DNA of 64,000 nt from assembly GCF_004362745.1 (NCBI RefSeq), contig NZ_SNXY01000008.1, forward strand, positions 248,001 through 312,000. The letters run 5' to 3'. The notes under the pieces are model-generated. The model saw only the letters and a program-made list of their open reading frames with translations, made no database searches and had not been told where the DNA came from. How positions within the stretch are numbered: position 1 is the stretch's first letter; each line of letters begins with the position of its first letter. Origin of the DNA: Oharaeibacter diazotrophicus. Lineage in GTDB: Bacteria; Pseudomonadota; Alphaproteobacteria; Rhizobiales; Pleomorphomonadaceae. The position numbers and the translations under genes were made by a program. This document shows, in pieces, positions 35,331-45,628 of this stretch.

Positions 35331-36239
35331 TCAGATCGCCCGTGGCAGCGTCGCGGCGCGGGTGCGGATGGCGTCGGCATCGGGCAGGCTCGGCTGTGCG
35401 CCGAGGCGCTCGACCGCGAGGCTGCCGGCGGCGACGCCGTCGGCGACCGCCTCGGCGATGCCGGCGCCGCGGTCGAGGGCGGCGGCGAGCGCGCCGACGA
35501 AGGCGTCGCCGGCGGCGGTGGTGTCGACGACGGAGACGCGCGGGGACGGCAGGCGGATCTCGAGGTCGCCCTCGACGGCGTAGGCGCCCTCGGCGCCGAG
35601 CGTGACCACGACCGCGCCGCCGGAGCGCTTGGCGAAGGCGCGGGCGAAGGCGAAGGGCTCGTCGGGCAGGCCGATGCCGCGGGCGACCTCCGCGGCCTCG
35701 TGCTCGTTGACCACCAGTACGTCGACGAGGCGGCCGAGTTCCTCGTCGACCGGACCGGCCGGCGCGGCGTTGAGGACGATGCGGGCGCCGCGGGCGCTCG
35801 CGGCCCGGGCGGCCTCGCGCAGCGCCGGCTCGGGGCACTCGAACTGCAATAGCAGCGTGTCGGCGGCGCCGATCCGCCGGCCGACCGCCTCCGGGCGGGC
35901 GAGCCGATTGGCGCCGCTCGCCACCACGATCATGTTCTCGGCGGCACGGTCGACCGCGATCATCGCGATCCCCGTCGGTGCGTCGACGGTGGCGACGTCG
36001 GCGACGTCGACGCCGTCGGCGACCAGGAGTTCGAGGCCCTTGTCGCGGAAGCCGTCGGCGCCGACCGCGCCGACCATGGCGACGGCCGCGCCGGCCCGGC
36101 GGGCGGCGAGCGCCTGGTTGGCGCCCTTGCCGCCAGGGAAGACGTCGTAGCCGGGGCCCTTGACGGTCTCGCCGGGGCCGGGCAGCCGGTCGACGCGGGC
36201 GACCAAGTCGACGTTGATGGATCCGAACACCACGATCAC
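35331..36239 (-). CDS. rbsK: Ribokinase (PfkB family; ribose or deoxyribose)
   Basis: A 302-aa PfkB-family sugar kinase. GSINVDLVARVDRLPGPGET at the N-terminus, substrate loop FPGGKGANQA at 34-43 and the catalytic DTTAAGDAF near 240 are as in RbsK. It phosphorylates ribose to ribose-5-phosphate. It is the last gene of the deoA-deoB-add-upp operon, where phosphorolysis already yields sugar phosphates, so it may serve free ribose or deoxyribose released outside the cell. Confidence 0.88.
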   Translation of the reverse strand: MIVVFGSINVDLVARVDRLPGPGETVKGPGYDVFPGGKGANQALAARRAGAAVAMVGAVGADGFRDKGLELLVADGVDVADVATVDAPTGIAMIAVDRAAENMIVVASGANRLARPEAVGRRIGAADTLLLQFECPEPALREAARAASARGARIVLNAAPAGPVDEELGRLVDVLVVNEHEAAEVARGIGLPDEPFAFARAFAKRSGGAVVVTLGAEGAYAVEGDLEIRLPSPRVSVVDTTAAGDAFVGALAAALDRGAGIAEAVADGVAAGSLAVERLGAQPSLPDADAIRTRAATLPRAI

Positions 36240-36287
36240 GGCACGACTCCCGCCCTTCTCATACCTGTCCCGGACCGTTCCGAGCGG

Positions 36288-36917
36288 TCACTTGGTGCCG
36301 TACATGCGGTCGCCGGCGTCGCCGAGGCCGGGGACGATGTAGCCCTTCTCGTTGAGATGGTCGTCGATCGCCGCGGTGAACACCGGCACGTCCGGATGGG
36401 CGGCGGTGAAGTTGGCGATGCCCTCGGGCGCCGCGAGCAGGCAGACGAAGCGGATGTCGCGCGCGCCGCGCTCCTTCAGCTTGGTCACCGCCGCGATCGA
36501 GGAGTTGGCGGTGGCCAGCATCGGGTCGACGACGATGGTCAGGCGGTCCGAGAGGTCCTGCGGCGCCTTGAAGTAGTATTCGACCGGCTGCAGGGTCTCG
36601 TGATCGCGGTAGATGCCGATGTGGGCGACGCGGGCCGCCGGCACCAGGTCGAGCATGCCCTCGAGCAGGCCGTTGCCGGCGCGCAGGATCGAGGCGAACA
36701 CCAGCTTCTTGCCGACCAGGATCGGCGCCTTCATCGGCTGCAACGGGGTCTCGATCTCGACCTCGGTGAGCTCGAGGTCGCGGGTGACCTCGTAGCAGAG
36801 CAGCGTCGAGATCTCGCGCAACAGGCGGCGGAAGCTCGCGGTCGAGGTCTCCCTGTCGCGCATGATCGTGAGCTTGTGCTGCACCAGCGGGTGATCGATG
36901 ACCTTGACGCCGTCCAT
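36288..36917 (-). CDS. upp: Uracil phosphoribosyltransferase
   Basis: 209 aa, full length. It converts uracil and PRPP to UMP. Visible landmarks are [16 protein letters not shown] at the start, [29 protein letters not shown], the PRPP loop [12 protein letters not shown] and the uracil-binding end [17 protein letters not shown]. It salvages uracil made by the pyrimidine nucleoside phosphorylase encoded upstream in the same operon. Confidence 0.95.
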   Translation of the reverse strand: MDGVKVIDHPLVQHKLTIMRDRETSTASFRRLLREISTLLCYEVTRDLELTEVEIETPLQPMKAPILVGKKLVFASILRAGNGLLEGMLDLVPAARVAHIGIYRDHETLQPVEYYFKAPQDLSDRLTIVVDPMLATANSSIAAVTKLKERGARDIRFVCLLAAPEGIANFTAAHPDVPVFTAAIDDHLNEKGYIVPGLGDAGDRMYGTK

Positions 36918-36997
36918 GCCCTGTCGTGCTCCCGTTCGTCCCGCCGACCCTACTCCGCCGCACCGTCACGGCAAGCGGGCGCCACGTCCCCGTCCAC

Positions 36998-37981
36998 CTA
37001 AATGATCGCCGCCGCCGGCGAAAGCCTCGATCGCAGCCGCGCCTTGGTGGCCTCGTCGCAGAAGGCGGCCTCGAGGGCCGCGCTGGAGATGGCGAGGAGA
37101 TCGGCGTCGGTGCAACCGAAGTGCTCGGCGGCGAGCGCGTATTCGCGCGCCATCGAGGTGTGGAAGAACGGCGGGTCGTCCGAGCTCAGCGTCACCGTCA
37201 CACCGGCCGCCCGGAGCGCCGGGAAGGGGTGGGACGCGAAGTCGGGGAAGACGCCGAGGGCGACGTTGGAGCCCGGGCAGCATTCTAGCACGACGCCCTC
37301 GGCGGCGAGCCGGCGGACGAGATCCGGATCCTCGATCGCGCGGACGCCGTGGCCGATGCGGCGGACCGGGATGGCGTCGAGGGTGGCGCGTACCATCTCG
37401 GCGCCGCAAACTTCGCCGGCGTGGCAGGTCAGCGGAAGGCCGGCCTCGGTGGCGATCGCGAAGGCGGGGGCGAAGTCGGCGGGCATGCCCATGCGCTCGT
37501 CGCCGGCCATGCCGAAGCCGACCACCTCGGGCAGGAGGTGCTCGACCGCGGTGCGCGCGGCGGCGACCGCCGCCTCCGGCCCGAAGTGACGCTCGATCAG
37601 CGGGATGATCCGGCCGACGATGCCGTGCTCGCGCTCGGCCCGGCGGAGGCCCTCGGCGATGCCGCCGAGATAGTCCGTGTAGGCGATGCCCTGACGGCGG
37701 GCGTGGTCGGGCGAGACGAAGACCTCGGTGTAGATCACGCCCTCGGCGGCCGACGCAGCGAGATAGGCGGCGGCGAGGTCGGCGAAGTCCTCGGCGCTGC
37801 GGAACACCGCGGCGACGCGGTCGTAGGCGGCGAGGAAGGACGTGAAGTCGCTCCAGGCGTAGCCGCCGGCGGCGTCGAACAGGCCGGTGACGTCGATGCC
37901 GCGCTCGGCGGCCTTGGCGGCGACGAGGGCGGGCGGCGCCGCGCCCTCGACGTGGCAGTGCAGTTCGACCTTGGGGATCAT
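36998..37981 (-). CDS. add: Adenosine deaminase
   Basis: A 327-aa amidohydrolase-superfamily enzyme. Metal ligands are HCHVEG (residues 8-13), a mid-protein LTCHAGE with the catalytic Glu, the RIGHGVRA motif and LSSDDPPFF with the metal Asp pair. It converts adenosine and deoxyadenosine to inosine forms for purine nucleoside phosphorylase. Encoded between deoB and upp. An adenine-deaminase specificity cannot be excluded, but the nucleoside context favours adenosine. Confidence 0.9.
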   Translation of the reverse strand: MIPKVELHCHVEGAAPPALVAAKAAERGIDVTGLFDAAGGYAWSDFTSFLAAYDRVAAVFRSAEDFADLAAAYLAASAAEGVIYTEVFVSPDHARRQGIAYTDYLGGIAEGLRRAEREHGIVGRIIPLIERHFGPEAAVAAARTAVEHLLPEVVGFGMAGDERMGMPADFAPAFAIATEAGLPLTCHAGEVCGAEMVRATLDAIPVRRIGHGVRAIEDPDLVRRLAAEGVVLECCPGSNVALGVFPDFASHPFPALRAAGVTVTLSSDDPPFFHTSMAREYALAAEHFGCTDADLLAISSAALEAAFCDEATKARLRSRLSPAAAII

Positions 37982-38007
37982 GGACGTAGGGGTTCCGGGA
38001 AGCGGGA

Positions 38008-39225
38008 TCAGAGCATGGAGCGGCCGTGCCGGCCGGGCGCGAGGCCGAGCCAGGCGGCGACGGTCTCGCCGATGTCGGCGAACGTGGTGCGCACGCCCGC
38101 CGATCCCGGCGCGAGGCCGGCGGCGGTCATCAGCACCGGCACGCGCTCGCGGGTGTGGTCGGTGCCGGTCCAGGAGGGGTCGCAGCCGTGGTCGGCGGTG
38201 AGCACCAGGAGGTCGCGCGGTCCGAGCCGCGCCTCGAGTTCCGGCAGGCGGCGGTCGAAGGCCTCGAGGCAGGCGGCGTAGCCGGCGACGTCGCGGCGAT
38301 GGCCGAACTCGGTGTCGAAGTCGACGAGGTTGGTGAAGACGAGGTCGCCGTGGCCGGCGTTGGCGAGGGCGGCGAGGGTCAGGTCGAGGTTGGCGTCATT
38401 GCCGGCGCCCTTGCGCACCTCCGTGACGCCGACGTGGGCGAAGATGTCGCCGATCTTGCCGACACCGATCACCCGCCGGCCGGACGCCTCCACTCGCGAC
38501 AGGAGGGTCGGTTCGGGCGGCGGCACCGCGAAGTCGCGGCGGTTGGCGGTACGCACGAAGCTGGCGGCGTCGCGGCCGACGAAGGGCCGGGCGATGACGC
38601 GGCCGATGCCGAGCGGATCGACCAGCCGGCGGGCGATCCGGCAGTGCTCGAGCAGACGGTCGAGACCGTAGGCCTCCTCGTGGGCGGCGATCTGCAGCAC
38701 GGAGTCGGCGGAGGTGTAGAGGATCGGCCGGCCGGTGCGGACGTGCTCTTCGCCGAGTTCGGCGATGATGGCGGTGCCGGAGGCGTGGCGATCGCCGAGG
38801 ATGCCGGGAACGCCGGTCTCGCGCACGAAGGCGGCGACGAGTTCCGGCGGGAAGCAGGGCCGGGTCTCGGGGAAGTAGCCCCAGTCGAAGGGCACCGGCA
38901 CGCCGGTGATCTCCCAGTGGCCGGACGGCGTGTCCTTGCCGTTGGAGACCTCGCTCGCGGCGGCGTAGCGGCCGGCCGGTTCGCCGCCGCCGAGGCCGGC
39001 GGGGCGGCGGCCGGTGGCGAGTTCGGCGGCGCGGCCGAGGCCGAGACGGTCGAGGTTGGGCAGGCGGAGCGGACCGGCGCGCAGGCCCGGGCGGTCGGCC
39101 CGGCCCTCGGCGCAGGCGGCGGCGATGTGGCCGAGCGTGTCGGAGCCGGCGTCGCCGAAGGCGGCGGCGTCGGGTCCGCCGCCGATGCCGAAGCTGTCGA
39201 GGACGACGAGGACGGCGCGGGTCAT
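38008..39225 (-). CDS. deoB: Phosphopentomutase
   Basis: A 405-aa alkaline-phosphatase-superfamily metalloenzyme. The N-terminal [32 protein letters not shown] holds the metal site, with further ligands in [12 protein letters not shown] and [20 protein letters not shown]. It interconverts (deoxy)ribose-1-phosphate and -5-phosphate, linking the phosphorylases to DeoC. Its start overlaps the deoA stop by 4 nt. Confidence 0.95.
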   Translation of the reverse strand: MTRAVLVVLDSFGIGGGPDAAAFGDAGSDTLGHIAAACAEGRADRPGLRAGPLRLPNLDRLGLGRAAELATGRRPAGLGGGEPAGRYAAASEVSNGKDTPSGHWEITGVPVPFDWGYFPETRPCFPPELVAAFVRETGVPGILGDRHASGTAIIAELGEEHVRTGRPILYTSADSVLQIAAHEEAYGLDRLLEHCRIARRLVDPLGIGRVIARPFVGRDAASFVRTANRRDFAVPPPEPTLLSRVEASGRRVIGVGKIGDIFAHVGVTEVRKGAGNDANLDLTLAALANAGHGDLVFTNLVDFDTEFGHRRDVAGYAACLEAFDRRLPELEARLGPRDLLVLTADHGCDPSWTGTDHTRERVPVLMTAAGLAPGSAGVRTTFADIGETVAAWLGLAPGRHGRSML

Positions 39226-40562
39226 GGCTGGTCTCCCGTGCCGGCGCTGCCGGCGACGCGTTCGATCACGGCGGGCCGGCGCGGCGGCGCCTCGCCGAGG
39301 CGGTAGGCGGCCCGGAGCGCGGCCGCGGCCGCGTCGGCCGCGGCCTCTGTCCGGGCGTGGACGAGCCCGAGCGGGCGGGTGGCATCGACGTGCTCGCCGA
39401 GGCCGGCGAGGCGGTCGAAGCCGACGGCGGGGTCGACGGCGTCGGTCGGTAGCACCCGGCCGCCGCCGAGGCCGACCACCGCGACGCCGATCGAACGGGT
39501 GTCGACGGCGGCGACGGTGCCGGCCCCGTCGGCGAACACGGGCCGCACCACCGGCGCGGCGGCGAGATGGCGGGCGGGGGCCTCGACGAGGTCGGACGGA
39601 CCGCCGAGGGCGGCGACCATGCGCTGGAACACCTCGGCGGCGCGGCCGCTCGAAAAGGCCTCGGCGATCCGGGCCCGGCCCTCCGCGGCGTCGGCGGCGA
39701 GGCGGCCGAGCACCAGCATCTCGCCGCCGAGCGCGACGGTGACGTCGTGGAGCCGGGGATCGATGCGCGCGCCGGTCAGGAAGTCGACGGCGAGGCGCAC
39801 CTCGAGGCCATTGCCGGCGGCGCTCGCCAGCGGCTCGTCCATGTCGGTGACGAGGCCGACCGTCGGCAGGCCGGCGCCGTTGGCGACCGAGACGAGGCTC
39901 TCGCCGAGTGCACGGGCGTCGTCGAGGCGCGCCATGAAGGCGCCGCTGCCGGTCTTGACGTCGAGCACGAGGCCGTGGAGGCCGGCGGCGAGCTTCTTGG
40001 ACAGAATCGAGGCGGTGATGAGGTCGAGGCTCTCGACCGTCGCGGTGACGTCGCGGATGGCGTAGAGCCGCTTGTCGGCGGGGGCGAGGTCGGCGGTCTG
40101 GCCGATCACGGCGCAGCCGACCTCGCGGACGACCTTGCGGAACAGGCCGTTGTCCGGCTGCGAGACGTAGCCGGGGACGGCGTCGAGCTTGTCGAGCGTG
40201 CCGCCGGTGTGGCCGAGGCCGCGGCCGGAGATCATCGGCACGAAGCCGCCGCAGGCGGCGACCGCGGGGGCGAGCATCAGCGAGACGGTGTCGCCGATGC
40301 CGCCGGTGGAGTGCTTGTCGAGGGCGGGGCCGGGGAGGTCGGACCAGTCGAGCACGGTGCCGCTGTCACGCATGGCGAGGGTGAGCGCGACGCGCTCGTC
40401 GCGGTCCATGCCGCGGAAGAACACCGCCATGGCGAAGGCCGCCACCTGGCCCTCGCCGACACGGCCGGAGGTCAGGCCCTCGATCAGGAAGCGGATCTCC
40501 TCGGCCGAGAGACGGCCGCCGTCGCGCTTCGTTCGGATGATCTCCTGGGGCAGATACGCCAT
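39222..40562 (-). CDS. deoA: Thymidine phosphorylase
   Basis: 446 aa. The pyrimidine nucleoside phosphorylase signature is seen in [47 protein letters not shown] and KTGSGAFM. It cleaves thymidine and related nucleosides to base and deoxyribose-1-phosphate. The ATG has GGGAGAGGA immediately upstream. It is the first gene of the deoA-deoB-add-upp-rbsK operon and is divergent from a secreted-protein gene 106 nt away. Confidence 0.95.
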   Translation of the reverse strand: MAYLPQEIIRTKRDGGRLSAEEIRFLIEGLTSGRVGEGQVAAFAMAVFFRGMDRDERVALTLAMRDSGTVLDWSDLPGPALDKHSTGGIGDTVSLMLAPAVAACGGFVPMISGRGLGHTGGTLDKLDAVPGYVSQPDNGLFRKVVREVGCAVIGQTADLAPADKRLYAIRDVTATVESLDLITASILSKKLAAGLHGLVLDVKTGSGAFMARLDDARALGESLVSVANGAGLPTVGLVTDMDEPLASAAGNGLEVRLAVDFLTGARIDPRLHDVTVALGGEMLVLGRLAADAAEGRARIAEAFSSGRAAEVFQRMVAALGGPSDLVEAPARHLAAAPVVRPVFADGAGTVAAVDTRSIGVAVVGLGGGRVLPTDAVDPAVGFDRLAGLGEHVDATRPLGLVHARTEAAADAAAAALRAAYRLGEAPPRRPAVIERVAGSAGTGDQP

Positions 40563-40668
40563 CGTCCTCTCCCAAAGACTTTTCGCCCCGGATTCCGCAC
40601 CGCCGTTCAGCGGACGGAAACCCGGCGGCGGCACGATCGGGATCCCTGCCCGCGGCGAACGGATCCCG

Positions 40669-41334
40669 ATGCGCGCCCTGTTGTTCTCCACCGCCCTCGC
40701 GGGCTTGCTCGCCGCGACCGGCGCCTCCCGCGCCGCCGACGCCACCTTCAAGTTCGACTACGGCGCCGTCGCCGCCTCCGGACGCCAGATCACCGTGACG
40801 CGGCTGCCGGTGACGCTGCCCTCCGGCAAGGTGGTGCTCGAGGACGTCACCATCCTGATGCGCGCCGATTCCGCCGGCAAGCTCCGGGTGGTCGCCGGCT
40901 ACCCGCTCACCGAGACCTCGGTGCAACCGGAGACCGGCGCCCTCGCCGCGGGCGACTACGCCCCGCCCTCCAACCTCGACTACCGCCTGACGCTGGCCGG
41001 GCCGAGCCTCGGGGCGAACGGCCGGCCGCAGTGGGTGCTCGACCGCGACGGCGACGACGTCAGCCTGCGCTTCTACGGCGGCGCCCTCGCCGGCCATCCG
41101 CTGGAGAGCCGGATCGCCGCGATCGGCGCCACCGCCGGCTGGACCTACGGCGTCGTCGACGGCGGCAAGTGCGACCTCGGCTGCAACGTCAAGATCGGCG
41201 ACCTCGTGGCGCTGTCGACCGGCACGGACGGTCAGATCTACCTGCAGGACCTCACCACCGACTCCGGCGTCGACCACGCGGTGCCGGTGCGCACGCTGGC
41301 GCTCCGGCCCTGCACGGCCGCGGCCTGCGGCTGA
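40669..41334 (+). CDS. Secreted hypothetical protein with four cysteines
   Basis: 221 aa. A signal peptide [22 protein letters not shown] leads to a mature domain that I do not recognise ([38 protein letters not shown]). The C-terminus contains two Cys pairs, KCDLGCNVK and RPCTAAACG, suggesting disulphides in the periplasm. The sequence pattern of alternating beta strands hints at a beta-rich fold. It is divergent from deoA, and its stop lies against the inverted intergenic repeat, so it may be a monocistronic unit. Function unknown. Confidence 0.7.
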   Translation: MRALLFSTALAGLLAATGASRAADATFKFDYGAVAASGRQITVTRLPVTLPSGKVVLEDVTILMRADSAGKLRVVAGYPLTETSVQPETGALAAGDYAPPSNLDYRLTLAGPSLGANGRPQWVLDRDGDDVSLRFYGGALAGHPLESRIAAIGATAGWTYGVVDGGKCDLGCNVKIGDLVALSTGTDGQIYLQDLTTDSGVDHAVPVRTLALRPCTAAACG

Positions 41335-41458
41335 GACCGAGCTCGCAAGGTTCCGACCCGTGGTCGGAGCCTTGCGCGCGAGGAGCGCCCGACCGGGCGC
41401 CGGCCGCGAGGCCGAAACCTCGTAAAGGCCCGACAAGTCGGGCCTTTACGAGACAGGT
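41335..41458 (-). repeat. Three-hairpin intergenic repeat, copy C (inverted)
   Basis: Reverse-oriented copy between two convergent genes. Hairpin 1 here is perfect: CTCGTAAAGGCCCGAC / GTCGGGCCTTTACGAG (41419-41452, loop AA). The central GCGCCCG/CGGGCGC arm and the CCGACC/GGTCGG hairpin are conserved. Relative to copy A, a stem base changes on both arms (T to G with A to C), keeping the pairing. Confidence 0.9.
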
Positions 41459-41483
41459 AAGAGACCCGTCGGCGGAGCCGCCG

Positions 41484-42254
41484 TCAGTAGCCGGTGCCGC
41501 CGTCGTCGACGCGGTCCTCGAGGGTGGCGATCAGGGCGTCGAGCACGCCGCTGGCGCCGAAGCGGAAGGTCGACGGCCGCGCCCATCCCGAACCCATGAT
41601 CTGGTCGGCGAGGCCGAGATAGGCGGCGGCGTCCTCGACGGTGCGGATGCCGCCGGCCGGCTTGAAGCCGACGTCGCCGCGGCCGGTGGCGGCGATCACC
41701 TCCAGCATGATCCGCGCCGCCTCCAGCGTGGCGTTGACCTTGACCTTGCCGGTCGAGGTCTTGACGAAGTCGGCGCCGGCCGCGATCGCGATCTCGGTGG
41801 CGGCGCGGATCTTGTCGGGGTCGACGATCTCGCCGGTCTCGAGGATCACCTTGAGCTTGGCGCGGCCGGCCGTGACCGCCTTGACGCGGGCGACCTGGGT
41901 CTCGGCGAAGCCCGGCCGGCCCTCGAGGAAGGCGCGCCAGGCCAAGACGTGGTCGATCTCGTCGGCACCGTCCTCGATCGCCCGGGCGGTCTCCTCGAGC
42001 ACGGCGGCGGTGTCCTCGCCGCCGGCCGGGAAGTTCACCACGGTGGCGATCCTGACGCCGGTGCCGGCGAGGACGCGCTTCGCCTGCGCGACGAAGCGCG
42101 GGTAGAGGCAGACCGCGGCGACCGCCCCGTAGGGCGTGACGGCGCGGGCGCACAGCCGGTCGATCGCGGCCGGCGTGCAGGTCTCGGAGAGGTCGGTGAG
42201 GTCGAGGAGGGCGAGCGCGCGGCGGGCGACGGCCTTGGCATCGTCGGACGACAT
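41484..42254 (-). CDS. deoC: Deoxyribose-phosphate aldolase
   Basis: A 256-aa class I aldolase (TIM barrel) that splits deoxyribose-5-phosphate to glyceraldehyde-3-phosphate and acetaldehyde. Conserved blocks are AVCLYPRFVAQAKRVL, VVNFPAGGEDTAAVLEE, LKVILETGEI and ADFVKTSTGKV with the Schiff-base Lys, and VGFKPAGGIRT. It closes the operon of nucleoside import and breakdown, 4 nt after punA. Confidence 0.95.
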   Translation of the reverse strand: MSSDDAKAVARRALALLDLTDLSETCTPAAIDRLCARAVTPYGAVAAVCLYPRFVAQAKRVLAGTGVRIATVVNFPAGGEDTAAVLEETARAIEDGADEIDHVLAWRAFLEGRPGFAETQVARVKAVTAGRAKLKVILETGEIVDPDKIRAATEIAIAAGADFVKTSTGKVKVNATLEAARIMLEVIAATGRGDVGFKPAGGIRTVEDAAAYLGLADQIMGSGWARPSTFRFGASGVLDALIATLEDRVDDGGTGY

Positions 42255-42258
42255 GGTT

Positions 42259-43077
42259 TCAACTGGCTCCGAAGGCGGCGACGACGCGCGGCAGCAGGCG
42301 CTTCAGCTTCTCGGCACCCTTGGGACCGTTCTCCTTGGTCTCCTCGTGCGAGAGCTCGGCACCGGTCATGCCGGCGGCGAAATTGGTGACGGTGGAGACC
42401 GCCGCGACGCGGAGGCCGTAGAAGCGGGCGAGGATCACCTCCGGCACCGTCGACATGCCGACGGCCTGGGCGCCGAGGATGCGGGCGGCGCGGATCTCGG
42501 CCGGCGTCTCGAAGGACGGGCCGGTGAACCACATGTAGACGCCCTCGGAGAGGCGGATGTCCTCGGCGGCGGCGGCGGCGCGGAACAGATCGGCGAGACC
42601 GGCGTCGTAGGCCTGCGTCATGCCGACGAAGCGGCGGTCGCCCATCTCGCCGAACAACGGGTTGGTACCGGCGAAGTTGATGTGGTCGGAGATCAGCATC
42701 AACTCGCCCGGTCCGACCGCGGGATCGAGGCCGCCGGCGGCGTTGGTGAGGATCACGCCCTCGCAGCCGAGGGCGGCGAAGGTGGCGATCGGCGTCTTCA
42801 TCGCCGCGGCGTCGCCGTGCTCGTAGTAGTGGGCGCGGCCGGACAAGAGCGCGATCGGCACGCCGCCGACCCGGCCGATCACCAGCTCGCCGCGGTGGCC
42901 GGTGACGGTGGAGACCGGAAAGCCCGGCAGATCGGCGAACGGGATGCGCACGGCATCCGCCACCGTGTCGGCGAAGCTGCCGAGGCCGGAGCCGAGCACC
43001 ATGCCGAGCCGGGGCGAGAGATCGGTCCGGGTGCGGACCAGGGCCGCGCACTCGGCGGCGCGGTCGGGGGCGAACAT
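42259..43077 (-). CDS. punA: Purine nucleoside phosphorylase (trimeric class)
   Basis: 272 aa. Class I purine nucleoside phosphorylase features are VLGSGLGSFADTV (phosphate loop), HRGELVIG, SGRAHYYEHGD, LTNAAGGLDP, GVYMWFTGPSFETPAEIRA and STVTNFAAGMTG. It releases hypoxanthine or guanine and (deoxy)ribose-1-phosphate. Encoded directly between cdd and deoC. Confidence 0.93.
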   Translation of the reverse strand: MFAPDRAAECAALVRTRTDLSPRLGMVLGSGLGSFADTVADAVRIPFADLPGFPVSTVTGHRGELVIGRVGGVPIALLSGRAHYYEHGDAAAMKTPIATFAALGCEGVILTNAAGGLDPAVGPGELMLISDHINFAGTNPLFGEMGDRRFVGMTQAYDAGLADLFRAAAAAEDIRLSEGVYMWFTGPSFETPAEIRAARILGAQAVGMSTVPEVILARFYGLRVAAVSTVTNFAAGMTGAELSHEETKENGPKGAEKLKRLLPRVVAAFGAS

Positions 43078-43080
43078 GGG

Positions 43081-43500
43081 TCAGGTCTCCAGGGAGAAGC
43101 CGGCGGGCAGCAGTTCCGCCATGGTGAAGCGCCGCGACGCACCGGCGGGGTCGCAGGCGTACACCTCGACGTCCGGTCCGGCGGCGAATTCGGCGAGGCG
43201 CTGGCGGCAGCCGCCGCAGGGCGTGCAGAAGCGTCCGCCCGGAACGTTGGCGTGGTCGATGCGGTCGGCGACGACGAGGGCGCGGACGATGCGCCGGCCG
43301 CCGGCCATGACGAGGTGGCCGATCGCCGTGGTCTCGGCGCACCAGCCCTCCGGATAGGCGGCGTTCTCGACGTTGCAGCCGGCGTGGATCCGGCCGTCCT
43401 CGTCCTCGAGCGCGGCGCCGACCAGGAAGCGCGAATAGGGCGCGTGCGCCTTCGCCCGGGCGGCGGTGGCGGCGGCGAACAGGGTGTCGAAGTCGGCCAT
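43081..43500 (-). CDS. cdd: Cytidine deaminase
   Basis: 139 aa, homotetrameric type. Zinc motifs are CNVENAAYPEGWCAETTAIG (catalytic Glu and first Cys) and PCGGCRQRL. It deaminates cytidine and deoxycytidine to uridine forms for DeoA and Upp. Its start overlaps the stop of the ABC permease gene by 1 nt; punA follows after 3 nt. Confidence 0.95.
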   Translation of the reverse strand: MADFDTLFAAATAARAKAHAPYSRFLVGAALEDEDGRIHAGCNVENAAYPEGWCAETTAIGHLVMAGGRRIVRALVVADRIDHANVPGGRFCTPCGGCRQRLAEFAAGPDVEVYACDPAGASRRFTMAELLPAGFSLET

Positions 43501-44471
43501 CACCGCTCCTTGGTGTAGGGCACGCCGCCGGCCTTGGGCGGGCGGGCGGTGCCGATGAAGCCGGCGAGCAGGATCACGGTGAGCACGTAGGGCAGCGCCT
43601 GGAAGATCTGCACAGGCACTTCGCCGACGAAGGGCACCGGCGTGCCTTGGAGACGGATCGCGACGGCGTCGAGGAAGCCGAACAGCAGGCAGGCGAACAT
43701 CACCGGCACCGGTCGCCACTTGGCGAAGATCAGCGCGGCGAGCGCGATGTAGCCCTTGCCGGCGCTCATCTCCTTGATGAAGGCGGCCGACTGGGCGATC
43801 GAGAGATAGGTGCCGGCGAAGCCGCAGAAGATGCCGGCGCAGATCACCGCGCGGTAGCGCAGCCACACCACCGAGATGCCCGCGGTGTCGACCGCCGCCG
43901 GGTTCTCGCCGACCGCGCGCAGCCGGAGCCCGAAGCGGGTGCGGTAGAGCACCCACCAGGAGAAGGGCACGGCGAGGAAGGCGAGATAGGTCAGGATGTT
44001 GTGGCCGGAGATCAGCCCGGCGTAGATCGGCCCGAGCACGGGTACCCCGCGCAGCGCCTCGGCGCCCGGCAGCACGATCGGATCGAAGCGCGCGGCGTTG
44101 GCGAGCTGCGGCGTGCGGCCGCCCTGGGAGAACCAGGCCTGCCCGAGCACGGCGGTGAGTCCGGAGGCGACGAAGTTGATGGCGACGCCGGAGACGATCT
44201 GGTTGCCCTTGTTGGTGATCGAGGCGAAGCCGTGCACCGCCGACAGCGCCACCGAAACCGCCACGCCGCCGAGGAGGCCGAGCCAGGGCGAACCGGTGAC
44301 GAAGGCGAGCGAGGCCGCCGCGAAGGCGGAAGCCAGCATCTTGCCCTCGAGGCCGATGTCGAAGATGCCGGCCCGCTCCGAATAGAGCCCGGCCAGCGCC
44401 GTGAACAGCAGCGGAATGGTCAGCCGCACCGTGGAGGCCAGCACGTTGACGGCGATCTCGACGAAGTCCAT
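43500..44471 (-). CDS. Nucleoside ABC importer permease 2 (BMP-type)
   Basis: A 323-aa membrane protein of the BPD_transp_2 family (YufQ/NupQ-like), with about eight to ten helices. The diagnostic start VDFVEIAVNVLASTVRLTIPLLFTALAGLYSERAGIFDIGLEGKML is present (here MDFVE). It pairs with the preceding permease, the fused ATPase and a BMP binding protein in the same operon. The neighbours cdd, punA and deoC define nucleosides as the substrate. Confidence 0.9.
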   Translation of the reverse strand: MDFVEIAVNVLASTVRLTIPLLFTALAGLYSERAGIFDIGLEGKMLASAFAAASLAFVTGSPWLGLLGGVAVSVALSAVHGFASITNKGNQIVSGVAINFVASGLTAVLGQAWFSQGGRTPQLANAARFDPIVLPGAEALRGVPVLGPIYAGLISGHNILTYLAFLAVPFSWWVLYRTRFGLRLRAVGENPAAVDTAGISVVWLRYRAVICAGIFCGFAGTYLSIAQSAAFIKEMSAGKGYIALAALIFAKWRPVPVMFACLLFGFLDAVAIRLQGTPVPFVGEVPVQIFQALPYVLTVILLAGFIGTARPPKAGGVPYTKER

Positions 44472-44487
44472 CGCGCGGGCGCTCCCC

Positions 44488-45618
44488 TCAGGCCTTGACC
44501 GCCGCGGCCTCTGGCCGGCGGGCGAACACGGCGGCGAGCGCCGGGCGGAACATGTACTCGAGCGCGCCGGCGAACAGGATGACGAGACCCTGGATCAGCA
44601 CGATCATGTCGCGGGTGATCAGCGGCATGTCGAAGGAGAGATAGTCGCCGCCCTGGTAGAGCACGCCGAACAGAATGGCGGCGAGCACGATGCCGGCCGG
44701 GTGGTTGCGCCCCATCAGCGCGACGGCGATGCCGACGAAGCCGGCGCCGCCGACGAACTCGACCTGGAGCCGGGCGGAGGCGCCCATCACCGGGTTCAGC
44801 GCCATCATGCCGGCGAGGCCGCCGGAGATCAGCATGGTGATCACCACCATGCGAACGTAGGAGATGCCCGCATAGGCGGCGGCGGTCGGGTTCAGGCCGG
44901 TGGTGCGGATCTCGTAGCCGAGCCGGGTCCGCCAGATCAGCGCCCACACCGCGACGCAGCAGGCGAGCGCGACGAAGAAGGAGACGTTGAGCGGGGCGGC
45001 GTAGCTCATGGCGTCGAGGCCGGGATCGAGCGGCTGCACCAGCCAGCCGATCTTCGGCAGCTGGCCGCCCTCGGCGAACACCTTGGTCTCCGGCGCCATC
45101 GCGCCCGGTACCTTGAGAACGTTCACCAGCAGGTAGACCATCACGGCCGCGCCGATGAAGTTGAACATGATCGTCGTGATGACGACGTGGCTGCCGCGCT
45201 TGGCCTGGAGATAGGCCGGCAAGAAGGCCCAAGCGGCGCCGAACAGGGCGGCGGCGAGGATCGCGACCGGGGCGGTCAGGAACCAGGGCAGGTGGTCGCC
45301 GAGGCCGATCGCGACCAGCGCCGCGCCGAGGCCGCCGACGTAGGCCTGGCCCTCGGAGCCGATGTTGAACAGACCGCAGTGGATCGCCACCGCGACCGAC
45401 AGGCCGGTGAAGATGAAGTTGGTGGCGTAGTAGAGCGTGTAGCCGATGCCGTTGGCGCTGCCGAGCGCGCCGATCAGCATGGTCTTCAGGGCGAGGAGCG
45501 GGCTTTCGCCGAGGAAGACGACCACCAGCCCCGCGATCAGGAAGGCGACCACGAGGTTGAGGATCGGCATCAGGCCGTAGGTGACCCAGTTGGGCAAGGG
45601 ACCGGTCGGTACGCTCAT
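44488..45618 (-). CDS. Nucleoside ABC importer permease 1 (BMP-type)
   Basis: A 376-aa permease of the YufP/NupP-like BPD_transp_2 group. Conserved segments include ATNFIFTGLSVAVAIHCGLFNIGSEGQAYVGG, LQAKRGSHVVITTIMFNFIG and GFVGIAVALMGRNHPAGIVLAAILFGVLYQGG. It forms the membrane channel with permease 2. 10 nt follow the ATPase gene and 16 nt precede permease 2. Confidence 0.9.
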   Translation of the reverse strand: MSVPTGPLPNWVTYGLMPILNLVVAFLIAGLVVVFLGESPLLALKTMLIGALGSANGIGYTLYYATNFIFTGLSVAVAIHCGLFNIGSEGQAYVGGLGAALVAIGLGDHLPWFLTAPVAILAAALFGAAWAFLPAYLQAKRGSHVVITTIMFNFIGAAVMVYLLVNVLKVPGAMAPETKVFAEGGQLPKIGWLVQPLDPGLDAMSYAAPLNVSFFVALACCVAVWALIWRTRLGYEIRTTGLNPTAAAYAGISYVRMVVITMLISGGLAGMMALNPVMGASARLQVEFVGGAGFVGIAVALMGRNHPAGIVLAAILFGVLYQGGDYLSFDMPLITRDMIVLIQGLVILFAGALEYMFRPALAAVFARRPEAAAVKA

Positions 45619-45628
45619 GCGATCTCCC

